Assembly (NCBI RefSeq): GCF_037976325.1
Contig: NZ_CP150265.1
Coordinates: 7,195,501 to 7,259,500, forward strand
Source of the DNA: Paenibacillus sp. FSL K6-3182
GTDB lineage: Bacteria > Bacillota > Bacilli > Paenibacillales > Paenibacillaceae
DNA length: 64,000 bases
Direction of reading: 5' to 3'
Numbering within the stretch: position 1 is the first letter of the stretch; each line of letters starts with the position of its first letter. Positions 27,933 to 36,406 of this stretch are shown here, one piece after another. The position numbers and the translations under genes were made by a program. Under the pieces are notes generated by a model. That model searched no databases and was not told the origin of the DNA. It worked only from the letters and a program-made list of their open reading frames with translations.

Positions 27933-29789
27933 ATGAATACGATTAAGCCATTTAACACGATTCGCAAAAAGCTCATGCTTTTGCTGCTCGCAGCTACGAT
28001 TTTGCCGATTGCAACCTCGATGATTATCTCTTATAATGCGACAACCAAATCGATTACAGAGGATGCGATTGCTCGCAACAATCGACTGCTGTCGCTCGGG
28101 AAAACCAACATTATGAACTACATGAACAACATCAATCAGAAGTCGCTCGCTGTCTACAACGCAATGAACGTTCCGCGCTCCTTGTACTATATTTTGGAGC
28201 ACAGCATGGAGGATGAGGTATTCCCGAACGATATTACCGACGTCATTCGCAATCGCAACCTGCTGAAGGATCATTTGTACAACATGTATCAAAGCGTCAG
28301 TGAGTTTCATAAAGTAAGGCTTTATGCGGTCAACCAAAACGCAACGTATCTACTATGGAATGACGACATTAAGGTTGGGCGAAACAATGTCCCCATTCCA
28401 CAAACCTTTAAGAAAGCTTATATAGAGCCTACGCATATGAGCCATAATTACGGACTCGTTGATCTCAAATCTTCGGCAAGCGAGGAAATGGTATTTACGC
28501 TCCATCGTCCGATCTTCCTCGCCCCAAGTGATGAGCTGCTTGCTGAATTGTCTATCGATGTAAGATTGAATGTATTAGAGGATTTAAATCGCCAGCTCTA
28601 TGACGGCGGCGAGGAAAGCTTCTATATTGCGGATTCGAATGGTCAAATCGTGCTTTCTTCAGATAAAAACGAAATCGGTACGTCTGCTAAACAGAGCTGG
28701 CTGGGGACGATTTTGGGCTCCGGGCAAGACAGCGGCCATTTTGACTGGAAAGAGGAATCGTTCAAGGGCATGATTTTTTATGATCGAATTAAGACGCCTT
28801 ACATGGACTGGTATTTAATTAAACAGACGCCCTACAAGCATCTCTTCAGCGCTGCCGATCGGATTGCCCGTATTAACACGGCAGTCGGAATCGCTTTTCT
28901 AGCCATTGTCGTATTAGCCACTTTGTTCATTTCAATTCGGTTTACGAAGCCACTGCTTCGCTTAATCGGTTACGTGAACAAGATTGAGACGGGCAATTTG
29001 AATGTATCGATCGACATACACAGCAATGATGAAATCGGCCTGCTCGCAAGGCGGTTCCGCTCAATGATGCAGACCATCAACAATCTCATTTTGACCGAAT
29101 ATCGGCTTGAGATTGCCAATAAAACCAATGAGCTGAAAGCGCTGCAAGCTCAGGTAAATCCACACTTTCTCTATAATGCGCTGCAATCGATCGGTACCGT
29201 TTCACTGCAGCACGGCGACACCAAAGCGTACTCACTCATTACGTCTCTTGGAAAAATGATGCGCTATCACATGAACGCCATGGATTCGGTCGTGGAGCTG
29301 CGCCGGGAGCTCGATTATGTTCAGGCCTATCTTGATCTGCAGAAACAGCGTTTTGACACAGCTCTCCATGTGCAGCTGCTAATTGATGAGCAGACAAGGC
29401 AAATACTCGTTCCAAAAATGATTCTGCAGCCGCTGCTCGAAAACTTTTTTAAGCATGGGTTTGTGCAATCATCGGAGGAGCCTTCGGAGCTTCTGATTAC
29501 CAGCGTTTTGGATAAACAAGGGGGATGGCTTTCGATTACGGTTCAAGATAATGGCTGCGGCGTGTCCGAAGATCGGCTTCAAGAGGTGCGGCTTCAACTG
29601 GAGAAAATGCCTCCAATCGGCACCGGGCAAACGAATGATCAAGAAGAGGGCGGCATTGGCCTGCCTAACGTGCTTTCGCGTCTGCGCCTGCATTTTAACA
29701 AAACGGCTGCTATGGAGCTGCGTCACGTGAAGCCGCATGGCTTTTCCGTTACGATTCATATTCCGCTCGCAAAGGAGAATGAACGATGA
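27933..29789 (+). CDS. yesM: YesM-type sensor histidine kinase
   Basis: 618 residues. Two transmembrane helices (about 15-35 and 310-335) frame an extracytoplasmic sensor. A HAMP domain follows, then a His_kinase domain with the phosphorylated histidine in NPHFLYNALQSIG near residue 410, an N-box LLENFFKHGF and an ATPase G-box GGIGLPNVLSRL. The ATG at 27933 starts a normal N terminus just ahead of the first helix. Its ribosome binding site is weak and an upstream GTG (27849) adds 28 residues of unlikely sequence. It overlaps the response regulator by 4 bases (ATGA). It should sense a sugar or cell-surface cue and control the divergent importer. Confidence 0.92.
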   Translation: MNTIKPFNTIRKKLMLLLLAATILPIATSMIISYNATTKSITEDAIARNNRLLSLGKTNIMNYMNNINQKSLAVYNAMNVPRSLYYILEHSMEDEVFPNDITDVIRNRNLLKDHLYNMYQSVSEFHKVRLYAVNQNATYLLWNDDIKVGRNNVPIPQTFKKAYIEPTHMSHNYGLVDLKSSASEEMVFTLHRPIFLAPSDELLAELSIDVRLNVLEDLNRQLYDGGEESFYIADSNGQIVLSSDKNEIGTSAKQSWLGTILGSGQDSGHFDWKEESFKGMIFYDRIKTPYMDWYLIKQTPYKHLFSAADRIARINTAVGIAFLAIVVLATLFISIRFTKPLLRLIGYVNKIETGNLNVSIDIHSNDEIGLLARRFRSMMQTINNLILTEYRLEIANKTNELKALQAQVNPHFLYNALQSIGTVSLQHGDTKAYSLITSLGKMMRYHMNAMDSVVELRRELDYVQAYLDLQKQRFDTALHVQLLIDEQTRQILVPKMILQPLLENFFKHGFVQSSEEPSELLITSVLDKQGGWLSITVQDNGCGVSEDRLQEVRLQLEKMPPIGTGQTNDQEEGGIGLPNVLSRLRLHFNKTAAMELRHVKPHGFSVTIHIPLAKENER

Positions 29790-31408
29790 AGGCATTAATC
29801 ATTGACGATGAGAAGCATGTGAGGGAAGCGATACGGCTGCTCGTCCCTTGGGATGATTACGGCATCGATACACTGCTTGAGGCACAAGACGGTATCGCCG
29901 CTACTGCTTTAATTCGCACGGAACGGCCAGAAATTATTTTCACCGATATGATGATGCCTAATATGAATGGCTCGGAGCTGCTACAATGGGCGGCTGAGCA
30001 TGCGCCCTCCAGCAAAATCATCGTCATTAGCGGCCATGACGACTTTAGCCTCGTTCGCCATGCGGTCAAATACGGCGGAATTGATTATATTTTGAAGCCC
30101 ATTGATGCTGAGCAGCTCGTTAGTGCATTAGCGAAAGCAGTGAGCTGCTATACCGCGGAGGAGCAGGAGCGATGCCGCAAGACGAGGATGAATATCGAGC
30201 TTAATCAGCTTAAACCGATGTACTTGGAGCAATATTTTTCAGCAATGATCAATGAACCCGGCTCCTACTCTAATTTTGCTGATACGCTCAGACTGGAATT
30301 AGGGATTACGAAACCTATATCTCGTGCACGTGTAGCGCTGGTCAAGCTAGAGCTTGCTTCTCCGTTCATTAGAGAAAAATTTGCCTCAGGACTCGATTTG
30401 CTGCTGTTCTCCTTGACGAATATTTGCAATGAATTTCTAAAGGAAAAAGAAATCGGCTTCGCGCTTCGCCACCGCGGACAGGAACAGGAGCTATTGCTGC
30501 TGTTTTGGGGAGATGGAGAGTTGGCGCCTGCGCTAATCAAAGAAATGAACGATGCGATATTTGTGATATTGAAGACGCGGTTTCATTTTGGACTCGGGCA
30601 TGCTGCAGCCTTTCCTTCATCAGCAGCCACCGCTTATCAACAAGCGAAGCATGCGCTTTTGCGCCGGAATTTGCTCGTTAACGATTCGTATTGCCATACT
30701 TTTGAAGCAGCTGTCCATCAGCACAAAAACACGCTTTTGCTCTTTAGCGAGCACGAAGAAAAAATAAAATTTGCTGTGCAAAGCGGCAACAAAGAACAAA
30801 TCCGCCGCGCTTTAAAGCCTTGGTTCGATTCACTTGATCAAGCAGGATTCATCTCGCAAGAGCAGCTAATGAACTGGCGTCAGCAATTCGAATTCGCCAA
30901 GTCTATATGGGAATACAAAAGCGACAAAAACAAAAGTGGAAGCAAATCAGAATTAATTGAGGATCAGGCACTCTTATCCTTGGATGCCAATGGTTTTTTT
31001 GATTACGAGCAGTGGAAACAGGGCGTTTTTATAGAAACGTGTGATGTTTCCTTGCGTTTGGCTGAACATGACAAGGAACGCAGTGTCATTGAGGACATCG
31101 CTGCCTATATTGAACAGCATCCTCACGAGGAGATCACGCTGCAGGATATATCCGATCGCTTTTATTTAAGCAGAGAATACATTTCGCGCAAATTCAAGCA
31201 GGAGACGAATGGCAATTTATCCGATTTTATTGCGGAGGTAAGGATCAAGCGGGCAAAGGAGCTTTTAGCGAACGGGCAGTTAAAGATCGCTCAGGTTGCA
31301 GAGCTGGTAGGCTTTCAGGATGAGAAATATTTTAGCCGTGTCTTCAAGAAACGTACAAACTGCTCTCCCAACGACTATAGGAAACACCATTACAGCGGGG
31401 ATAGTTAG
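29786..31408 (+). CDS. yesN: YesN-type response regulator with AraC output
   Basis: 540 residues. The receiver domain (1-125) has the acidic pair IDDE, phosphoacceptor Asp in IIFTDMMMPNMNG near residue 54, and the lysine of YILKPID. A long middle region of unknown fold is followed by an AraC-type double helix-turn-helix at the C terminus (LQDISDRFYLSREYISRKFK, then IAQVAELVGFQDEKYFSR). The 4-base overlap with the kinase gene shows a cognate pair. The likely targets are the divergent sugar importer genes. Confidence 0.94.
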   Translation: MKALIIDDEKHVREAIRLLVPWDDYGIDTLLEAQDGIAATALIRTERPEIIFTDMMMPNMNGSELLQWAAEHAPSSKIIVISGHDDFSLVRHAVKYGGIDYILKPIDAEQLVSALAKAVSCYTAEEQERCRKTRMNIELNQLKPMYLEQYFSAMINEPGSYSNFADTLRLELGITKPISRARVALVKLELASPFIREKFASGLDLLLFSLTNICNEFLKEKEIGFALRHRGQEQELLLLFWGDGELAPALIKEMNDAIFVILKTRFHFGLGHAAAFPSSAATAYQQAKHALLRRNLLVNDSYCHTFEAAVHQHKNTLLLFSEHEEKIKFAVQSGNKEQIRRALKPWFDSLDQAGFISQEQLMNWRQQFEFAKSIWEYKSDKNKSGSKSELIEDQALLSLDANGFFDYEQWKQGVFIETCDVSLRLAEHDKERSVIEDIAAYIEQHPHEEITLQDISDRFYLSREYISRKFKQETNGNLSDFIAEVRIKRAKELLANGQLKIAQVAELVGFQDEKYFSRVFKKRTNCSPNDYRKHHYSGDS

Positions 31409-31469
31409 CGGAAACCTACTTTCGCATAAGGGTTAAGTCAGCTCCATAAATTGATTCAAAGGCAAAAAA

Positions 31470-31519
31470 AAGCTGAGCTTCGTTCAATTGGCGTTAACCA
31501 ACCGAGCAAAACTCAGCTT
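31470..31519. terminator. Terminator between the response regulator and ydjO
   Basis: AAGCTGAG ... CTCAGCTT with an inner ATTGG/CCAA stem. Seven A on the left give an excellent minus-strand T-run, so it mainly ends the ydjO transcript and may also stop the regulator message. Confidence 0.75.
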
Positions 31520-31540
31520 CTCTTTGTCTAAGAAAGACAC

Positions 31541-31771
31541 CTACATAATCGGTGTACCCTTCTTCAACGTCTTCATGTCACTATTGGAGTTATTGAGCGC
31601 GGGCAGCATCTTCTCGCCACTGACCATTGGTTCATGGCAGATTAAACAAGTAGGAACGTGATCAAACGCAAAGTTATCGCGCATCCAACTGTTGCACCCT
31701 TCCGTCTCGCATGTCCATACCTTCGTGTTTTCTTCCGGAATTTCTTCAAGCGGTTTTTTACGATTGTACAT
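31541..31771 (-). CDS. ydjO: YdjO-family cold-inducible small zinc-type protein
   Basis: 76 residues with two cysteine pairs, WTCETEGC and PTCLICHEPM, that look like a small zinc ribbon, and an N-terminal basic start MYNRKKPLEE. The pattern CxxxxC...W(M/T)R.NF...C..C matches the YdjO family of Bacillales. The function is unknown; B. subtilis ydjO is described as cold-inducible. AAGGGGG lies 8 bases before the ATG. A terminator-like hairpin sits only about 20 bases upstream of the start codon, which is unusual and may mean conditional termination in its leader. Confidence 0.82.
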   Translation of the reverse strand: MYNRKKPLEEIPEENTKVWTCETEGCNSWMRDNFAFDHVPTCLICHEPMVSGEKMLPALNNSNSDMKTLKKGTPIM

Positions 31772-31786
31772 ATGGTCAGCCCCCTT

Positions 31787-31836
31787 CGCGATAAAAAAGG
31801 AAAAACTGCCTCGAACTTAGAGTAAGGGGCAGTTAT
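31787..31836 (-). terminator. Terminator-like hairpin in the ydjO leader
   Basis: On the minus strand AACTGCC ... GGCAGTT with a 17-base loop, then TTTTTCCTTTTTT, ending about 16 bases before the ydjO start. It could terminate the upstream gene (31937-32599) or act as an attenuator of ydjO. Confidence 0.65.
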
Positions 31837-31916
31837 CATTTATAAACAGCAGTGTATTGTGAATATTTGCTTCAAACTTGCAATTGATTTTATTGTACCA
31901 TATTTCGTCCAATAAA

Positions 31917-31944
31917 GGCAAATATCAGCCTATATTTTAGCGCC
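31917..31944. repeat. Stray copy of the core of the 123-bp repeat
   Basis: On the minus strand GCTAAAATATAGGCT (31941-31927) is identical over 15 bases to the core of the tandem array at 9611-10556, followed by GATATTT where the array has TATTTT. It overlaps the stop codon of the gene ending at 31937, so the element seems able to move or to be copied. Confidence 0.55.
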
Positions 31945-32599
31945 TTTTTTTTGGAGAGTGGCAGTAATGCACAAACAGCTGCTCAATCGGTTTGAAATAC
32001 AAATGCCCATCCTCCCAAGGTTGAAAATGAAGATCCATTCTAGAATCGCTCCAATTGGCAGGAGTCCCTGTCGTACTAAGCTTCCCTGGCAATATGGGTT
32101 CCTCGACGACGGCAGGAAATTCCTGATAACCAAACAGCAAATTCTCATGCATCGCAATGATTTCATACTTCGGCCCATGGAAAGCCCGCTCCTCTTGGAG
32201 CTGATAATGAAAATAAATATAGCTTGCTGCCATTTCCGGCTTTAAGTGCGCCACTCTTCCAACACGACGTTCAACTGCTTCTTTGCGAAGCCAATGATCA
32301 CAGCTGGCTGGCTCGTTGAAATGGAAGACATCAATCATCGGAATCCATTTTCGCGCAGCTGACTGTCCAGGCCAATTCTCCAAAAAAACAGCCATCTCTG
32401 GAAGCAGCTCTTCAGGTTCAAGCACTCGTTCGATGCATTCACAATAAATGAATACATTTCGCTCCCATTGGAAGCAGCCAACCGTCATAATCTCCCCTTG
32501 CTCTATTAGATGCTGTACAGCATTTGACTGTTTCGCCGCTTCGATGGCTTCCATCTCGAAGCCTACTTTCATTTGCGCCCTCGCTATGACTCTAAACAT
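31937..32599 (-). CDS. Hypothetical protein, 220 residues
   Basis: A soluble protein beginning MFRVIARAQMKVGFEMEAIE, without signal or membrane helices and rich in aromatic residues and histidines in its second half (FHFNEPASCDHW, YIYFHYQ). The first 60 residues have an alternating strand-helix look that would fit a dimeric alpha-beta barrel, but I do not recognise the family and assign no function. GGAGCGAG lies before the ATG at 32599. Its final codons run through a copy of the window's repeat element. It is transcribed toward ydjO. Confidence 0.7.
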   Translation of the reverse strand: MFRVIARAQMKVGFEMEAIEAAKQSNAVQHLIEQGEIMTVGCFQWERNVFIYCECIERVLEPEELLPEMAVFLENWPGQSAARKWIPMIDVFHFNEPASCDHWLRKEAVERRVGRVAHLKPEMAASYIYFHYQLQEERAFHGPKYEIIAMHENLLFGYQEFPAVVEEPILPGKLSTTGTPANWSDSRMDLHFQPWEDGHLYFKPIEQLFVHYCHSPKKRR

Positions 32600-32840
32600 G
32601 ATTATTCTCGCTCCGCTCGTACGATCAATTGAAGTGCATTCGAATTTAAAGCCTCCCTGTATAGTTAAACGTGAATGACTGCATCAACATAGTAGTATAT
32701 ATCGGTATCATAAGGGAGCCCAATGCTGCAATCAATCGATTTTCTCAAAATAAATGACGCTAACGCCAGTTTTTTAAAATGTTGGATATTCTAATTAAGG
32801 AAGTTGGAAAGAATGCCAAAAAAACGAGGAGGAAATACAA

Positions 32841-32972
32841 TTGGAAAGCACAAGTGAGTTTGTCCAAAAGGTACAGGCTACGCAGCGTAAAGCCGAACTC
32901 AACAAAAGAAGAAACGGCAACGGCAACCCTGCAGAGAGACTTGTAAATAAGCAGCACAGCACCAATAAATAA
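32841..32972 (+). CDS. Small basic protein, 43 residues, TTG start
   Basis: Encodes (M)ESTSEFVQKVQATQRKAEL followed by NKRRNGNGNPAERLVNKQHSTNK. It starts from a TTG with a perfect AGGAGG 8 bases upstream and is followed 24 bases later by a clean rho-independent terminator. Gene, signal and terminator together make it a real transcription unit, though its size and TTG start hide it. The protein is hydrophilic and basic, with no cysteine or helix of membrane type. The composition recalls small sporulation-phase proteins of Bacillales, but that is only an impression. The rest of 32600-33176 shows nothing I can name. Confidence 0.65.
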   Translation: MESTSEFVQKVQATQRKAELNKRRNGNGNPAERLVNKQHSTNK

Positions 32973-32995
32973 ATGATTGAATAAGGCTTCGATCG

Positions 32996-33034
32996 GGTGC
33001 TGTCGCCGCAGGGTGGCAGCACCTTTCTTGTTTT
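32996..33034 (+). terminator. Terminator of the 43-codon gene
   Basis: GGTGCTG ... CAGCACC stem with inner C/G pairs, then TTTCTTGTTTT on the plus strand. Confidence 0.8.
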
Positions 33035-33176
33035 GCAGAGAAGGTCATCTCTTTCAGCAGTTGGACAACTCCGACATGTATAGACACAAATAAAAAACCA
33101 GCCCTACATGTGAAACCATGTCTGACTGGCCTATGTGTACAGCGAATTGATAATTGCACATGATTGCCTCGCGCTT

Positions 33177-33503
33177 TTAAACCGAATACTCGTGAGGGTA
33201 ATAGGCAATATGAGAATCCGCTACAATTGTGAGACTGTTCTCGTCAGCGTTATATTCCACTGGACCGTCTTTGACGTAATACCACGTTTTTAGCGTCGGC
33301 TGATCGTCAAACTCTTGGAAAACAAACACGTTCAGCTCAGCTTTATGTGCAAGCAGCTCTTCAATACTTTCGCTCCATGGCACAGAAACCGTGAATCGCC
33401 AGCCTTCCCCCTGTGGAACAAGCGTATAGGGCACTTCCAGCTTATTCGAATCAATAAACATCCGTCCACCCACCGCATGTTTAACAAGAAACGTTTGTTT
33501 CAT
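33177..33503 (-). CDS. Hypothetical protein, 108 residues
   Basis: Begins MKQTFLVKHAVGGRMFIDSN and is rich in beta-strand-forming residues and aromatics (WYYVKDG, IAYYPHEYSV). There is no signal or membrane helix. AGGAGGG lies 6 bases before the ATG at 33503, so translation is likely. It is upstream of no obvious partner; the pirin gene starts 700 bases away on the same strand. I do not recognise the family. Confidence 0.7.
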   Translation of the reverse strand: MKQTFLVKHAVGGRMFIDSNKLEVPYTLVPQGEGWRFTVSVPWSESIEELLAHKAELNVFVFQEFDDQPTLKTWYYVKDGPVEYNADENSLTIVADSHIAYYPHEYSV

Positions 33504-33549
33504 TTTTATCCCTCCTAAAAGTTTGCGATAGCAAACTTACTTCGAAAGC

Positions 33550-34248
33550 CTAAGGCAAATCGATCAGCATAAAAAAGGCTGGAGCCGCAGCGGTGAGTGT
33601 AAGCTCCTCAGCTGCCTCAATTTGTGCCTCATCACCGGTAAAGAGCGTTTCGCCGTGAACCGACAGTTTACCTTCAATAATATATATAAATTGCTTCCGT
33701 CCCGGTTCAACAACGTATTCAAGCTGTTTTCCTTGCTCCAGCTTGCTCAGATAAATCGTCATATTCTGATTTATGGAGGCAGCCTGTTCCAAAACCTGAT
33801 TTGAAACGACAGGAAGCAGTGCATTATGCAGCTTGTCTACATCGAATCGGCTCGCTTCATAGGATGGTTTCATACCTCGTTCCTGCGGCATGAACCACAG
33901 CTGGAGCAAACGCAGCTCTTGATCTTCAGATGCGTTAAATTCCGTGTGGATAACGCCCGTGCCAGCTGACATCCGTTGCACCTCGCCAAACGAGGAAACG
34001 ACAGAGTTGCCCATGTTATCCTCATGTCTAATGCGACCATTCAATACGATAGATACGATTTCCATGTCGCTATGTGGATGCGCGCCAAAACCTTTTTCCG
34101 GAGCCAAATAATCGTCATTGCACACACGCATCACACTAAAGCCTGTTCGATTCGGATCATGATAAGCTCCGAAAGAGAAGCTTGGGTGGCTGCGCAGCCA
34201 GCCTAGATCCGCCGAATGCCGCGATGCCGCGGGGAATACATCGATCAT
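33550..34248 (-). CDS. Pirin-family cupin protein
   Basis: 232 residues of the YhaK/YhhW (pirin, quercetin dioxygenase-like) bicupin family. The metal-binding N-terminal cupin shows GFGAHPHSDMEIVSIVLNG and RHEDNMGN, then a characteristic VQRMSAGTGVIHTEFN; the C-terminal cupin is degenerate. The ATG at 34248 has GGAGGAG 6 bases upstream; an ATG six codons earlier has none. Pirins bind Fe or Ni and may oxidise flavonoids or sense redox state; the role here is not known. It lies 68 bases after the FAH-family gene on the same strand. Confidence 0.9.
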   Translation of the reverse strand: MIDVFPAASRHSADLGWLRSHPSFSFGAYHDPNRTGFSVMRVCNDDYLAPEKGFGAHPHSDMEIVSIVLNGRIRHEDNMGNSVVSSFGEVQRMSAGTGVIHTEFNASEDQELRLLQLWFMPQERGMKPSYEASRFDVDKLHNALLPVVSNQVLEQAASINQNMTIYLSKLEQGKQLEYVVEPGRKQFIYIIEGKLSVHGETLFTGDEAQIEAAEELTLTAAAPAFFMLIDLP

Positions 34249-34316
34249 CGTTTCTCCTCCAAACAAGTTTTTATTTACTTACTTATATATAGCAGTTTTT
34301 CATTCTCTGAGCAAGC

Positions 34317-35177
34317 TTAAAATTGAACAGTATTCAGCAGCGGCTCGAAACCATCGATATGGCAGCCTACTATATCTCCGCCGCGAATAACGACAGCACC
34401 TGGTGTTCCTGTCATCATAATGTCGCCCGGCAGCAGCGTCATCACTTTGGAGTGAAAAGCAACAGCTGCAAAAGGGCGAAACTTCATATTGAATACCTTA
34501 TTGCGATGTGCGACCTCGCCATTAATTACGGTTTCCACATTCAGCTCTAGCAAATCAGGAATCTCATCCTTCGTAATAAACTCCGGCCCGAAGCTGAAAA
34601 AGGTATCGAAGCTTTTGGCCCTCGATAAAAACCTCTGATGTCTAGCATGAATATCAGCTGCCGTAACATCAATTGTCGTCGTATACCCGGCAATGACGTC
34701 GTATACTTCAGCTTCTGATATATTTTTGCAGGTTTTTCCGATAATAATGCCGAGTTCAGCTTCTGCTGTAATTTTCCCAACTCCTTCTGGAATTTGAATC
34801 GCATCAAGCGGGCCGATAATCGTCGTATCCGGCTTGATGAAGCTGACTGGCTCTTCATTTGGGTCCGCCAACGCTAATTCTGCCGCATCCTTTACGTAGT
34901 TCATGCCGATACCCCAAATTTTGCGAGGGTGACGGTATAGCGGAGCATACTGTACCTCCTCATAAGGAATCGCCGGCAATCGCTTCAACTTTTCTTTCCC
35001 TGCTCCTTCGTACCATTCTGTTAAAAGACCCAGCTCGCCCAAACGATTAAGCTCGAATAGCTCTGTACTCCAGCTGGCATTCTCCGCCTCATTAATCGTT
35101 TCTATAAGAACAAGGCCCTTTGCACTTGGTATCGCAGCGAGCTCCTTGCCATTCCTTTTTACTGTTGATATTTTCAT
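34317..35177 (-). CDS. Fumarylacetoacetate hydrolase-family protein
   Basis: 286 residues. The FAH catalytic domain begins near residue 85 (IWGIGMNY), with metal ligands in EAELGIIIG, ITTIDVTAAD-like segments and the late MTGTPGAV loop. The family cleaves C-C bonds or decarboxylates or hydrates keto-acids with Mg or Mn. AAAGGAG lies before the ATG. Its start is 19 bases after the amidase stop, so a ggt-like/amidase/FAH operon is likely. A role in breaking down an amide or gamma-glutamyl compound to a keto-acid is inferred only from this order. Confidence 0.88.
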   Translation of the reverse strand: MKISTVKRNGKELAAIPSAKGLVLIETINEAENASWSTELFELNRLGELGLLTEWYEGAGKEKLKRLPAIPYEEVQYAPLYRHPRKIWGIGMNYVKDAAELALADPNEEPVSFIKPDTTIIGPLDAIQIPEGVGKITAEAELGIIIGKTCKNISEAEVYDVIAGYTTTIDVTAADIHARHQRFLSRAKSFDTFFSFGPEFITKDEIPDLLELNVETVINGEVAHRNKVFNMKFRPFAAVAFHSKVMTLLPGDIMMTGTPGAVVIRGGDIVGCHIDGFEPLLNTVQF

Positions 35178-35196
35178 TGCCAGCAGCTCCTTTTCT

Positions 35197-36387
35197 TTAA
35201 CTTAATGGCTTTATTCGTGTCGAGACGTGATCAGCCACCCATTTTAACAGCCTCATATCCTGGCTTCTTCCCGCAATGAAGGAGAGGCCAATTGGACAGC
35301 CCAGCTCGCCTGCAATCGGAACCGTAACCTGCGGCAGCCCTGCCAGCCCTGCTAAACAGCTCATTTCGAGCGTTTGAGCACGACGCCGCTCAACCTCCGA
35401 GCCCGATAATCCGAGCAGCGGCGCTATCGCAGGCACGGTCGGCACAACGAGCACCGTATCCTCTCCAAGCCATTCATCCATAAGCGCCCGCGCTTCATCC
35501 CGAATGGTGAAAGCTGTACCACTATCCTCTTCCCGCAGCGTGCTCGCCCAAGCAAACCGCTCCGCTATGCCCGGTCCGAAGGCAGGCTGCTCGCGCAATA
35601 TCCAGTCCCGATGCTCACGCCAAATCTCTAATCCTTGAATGATACGAAAAGCATTCACCCATTCTCGCAGCCCGTTTGGCGCAATGATGGCTTGTTCATG
35701 CCTTCGGGCTAGATCATGCAGCATTGGAAAATATTGCGACAAAGCTGTAGATGTGTGCTCATCCGTCAATGCCCATACATCCTTCGCAAACACCATTCGC
35801 GTGAATGTCTGCTTACTGCTCCCTTGTTCATCAAGCAGTACACTGCCCACTTGAAGCAGTGTCTGCGCATCTCGGGCCATCCAGCCTACCGTATCGAAGC
35901 TAGGCGCCAGCGGTATAAGCCCATTCGTATCCACTGCACCATGCGTAGGCCGTATTCCATAAATTCCACAATAGGCGGATGGCACTCGAATGGAGCCTCC
36001 CGTATCCGTACCTATAGCGAAATCTGCTAATCCTGCCGACACCGCAACAGCTGATCCGCTGGAGGAGCCTCCGGGTATGCGACCAAATGCTTTAGGATTC
36101 ACCGGGGTTCCATAATGAGCATTTTCCCCGTTGATGCTGTACATCAATTCATCCGTAATGGTCGTTCCTTTTAATGTCGCTCCGTTTCTAAGCAGCCGAT
36201 TTATGACCGAAGCGTGCTTATCCGCCTCGTCATGTGTTCGCAGCCAATCGGGATTGCCTGCACCAGAGATATGTCCAGCAATATCGAATACATCTTTTGC
36301 CGCATACGTTTTACCGCTTAAGACACCTTCAGCTAAAGGCTCTATCTCAAGCTGTTCCGTCGCATACGCATTCCAGCTTTGCTTCAT
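35197..36387 (-). CDS. Amidase-signature-family hydrolase
   Basis: 396 residues. The Ser-cisSer-Lys triad is visible: Lys in YAAKDVFD, the glycine-serine loop GGSSSGSAVAVSAG and the nucleophile region GTDTGGSIRVPSAYCG. Such enzymes hydrolyse amide bonds of small molecules (AtzF/GatA group). The ATG at 36387 is 19 bases after the stop of the GGT-like gene, with AGGAGG 10 bases upstream. A frame starting at 36501 would overlap that gene and lacks a site. The operon context suggests it works downstream of the GGT-like protein; the substrate is unknown. Confidence 0.88.
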   Translation of the reverse strand: MKQSWNAYATEQLEIEPLAEGVLSGKTYAAKDVFDIAGHISGAGNPDWLRTHDEADKHASVINRLLRNGATLKGTTITDELMYSINGENAHYGTPVNPKAFGRIPGGSSSGSAVAVSAGLADFAIGTDTGGSIRVPSAYCGIYGIRPTHGAVDTNGLIPLAPSFDTVGWMARDAQTLLQVGSVLLDEQGSSKQTFTRMVFAKDVWALTDEHTSTALSQYFPMLHDLARRHEQAIIAPNGLREWVNAFRIIQGLEIWREHRDWILREQPAFGPGIAERFAWASTLREEDSGTAFTIRDEARALMDEWLGEDTVLVVPTVPAIAPLLGLSGSEVERRRAQTLEMSCLAGLAGLPQVTVPIAGELGCPIGLSFIAGRSQDMRLLKWVADHVSTRIKPLS

Positions 36388-36406
36388 CAAGATCCCCGCC
36401 TCCTCT

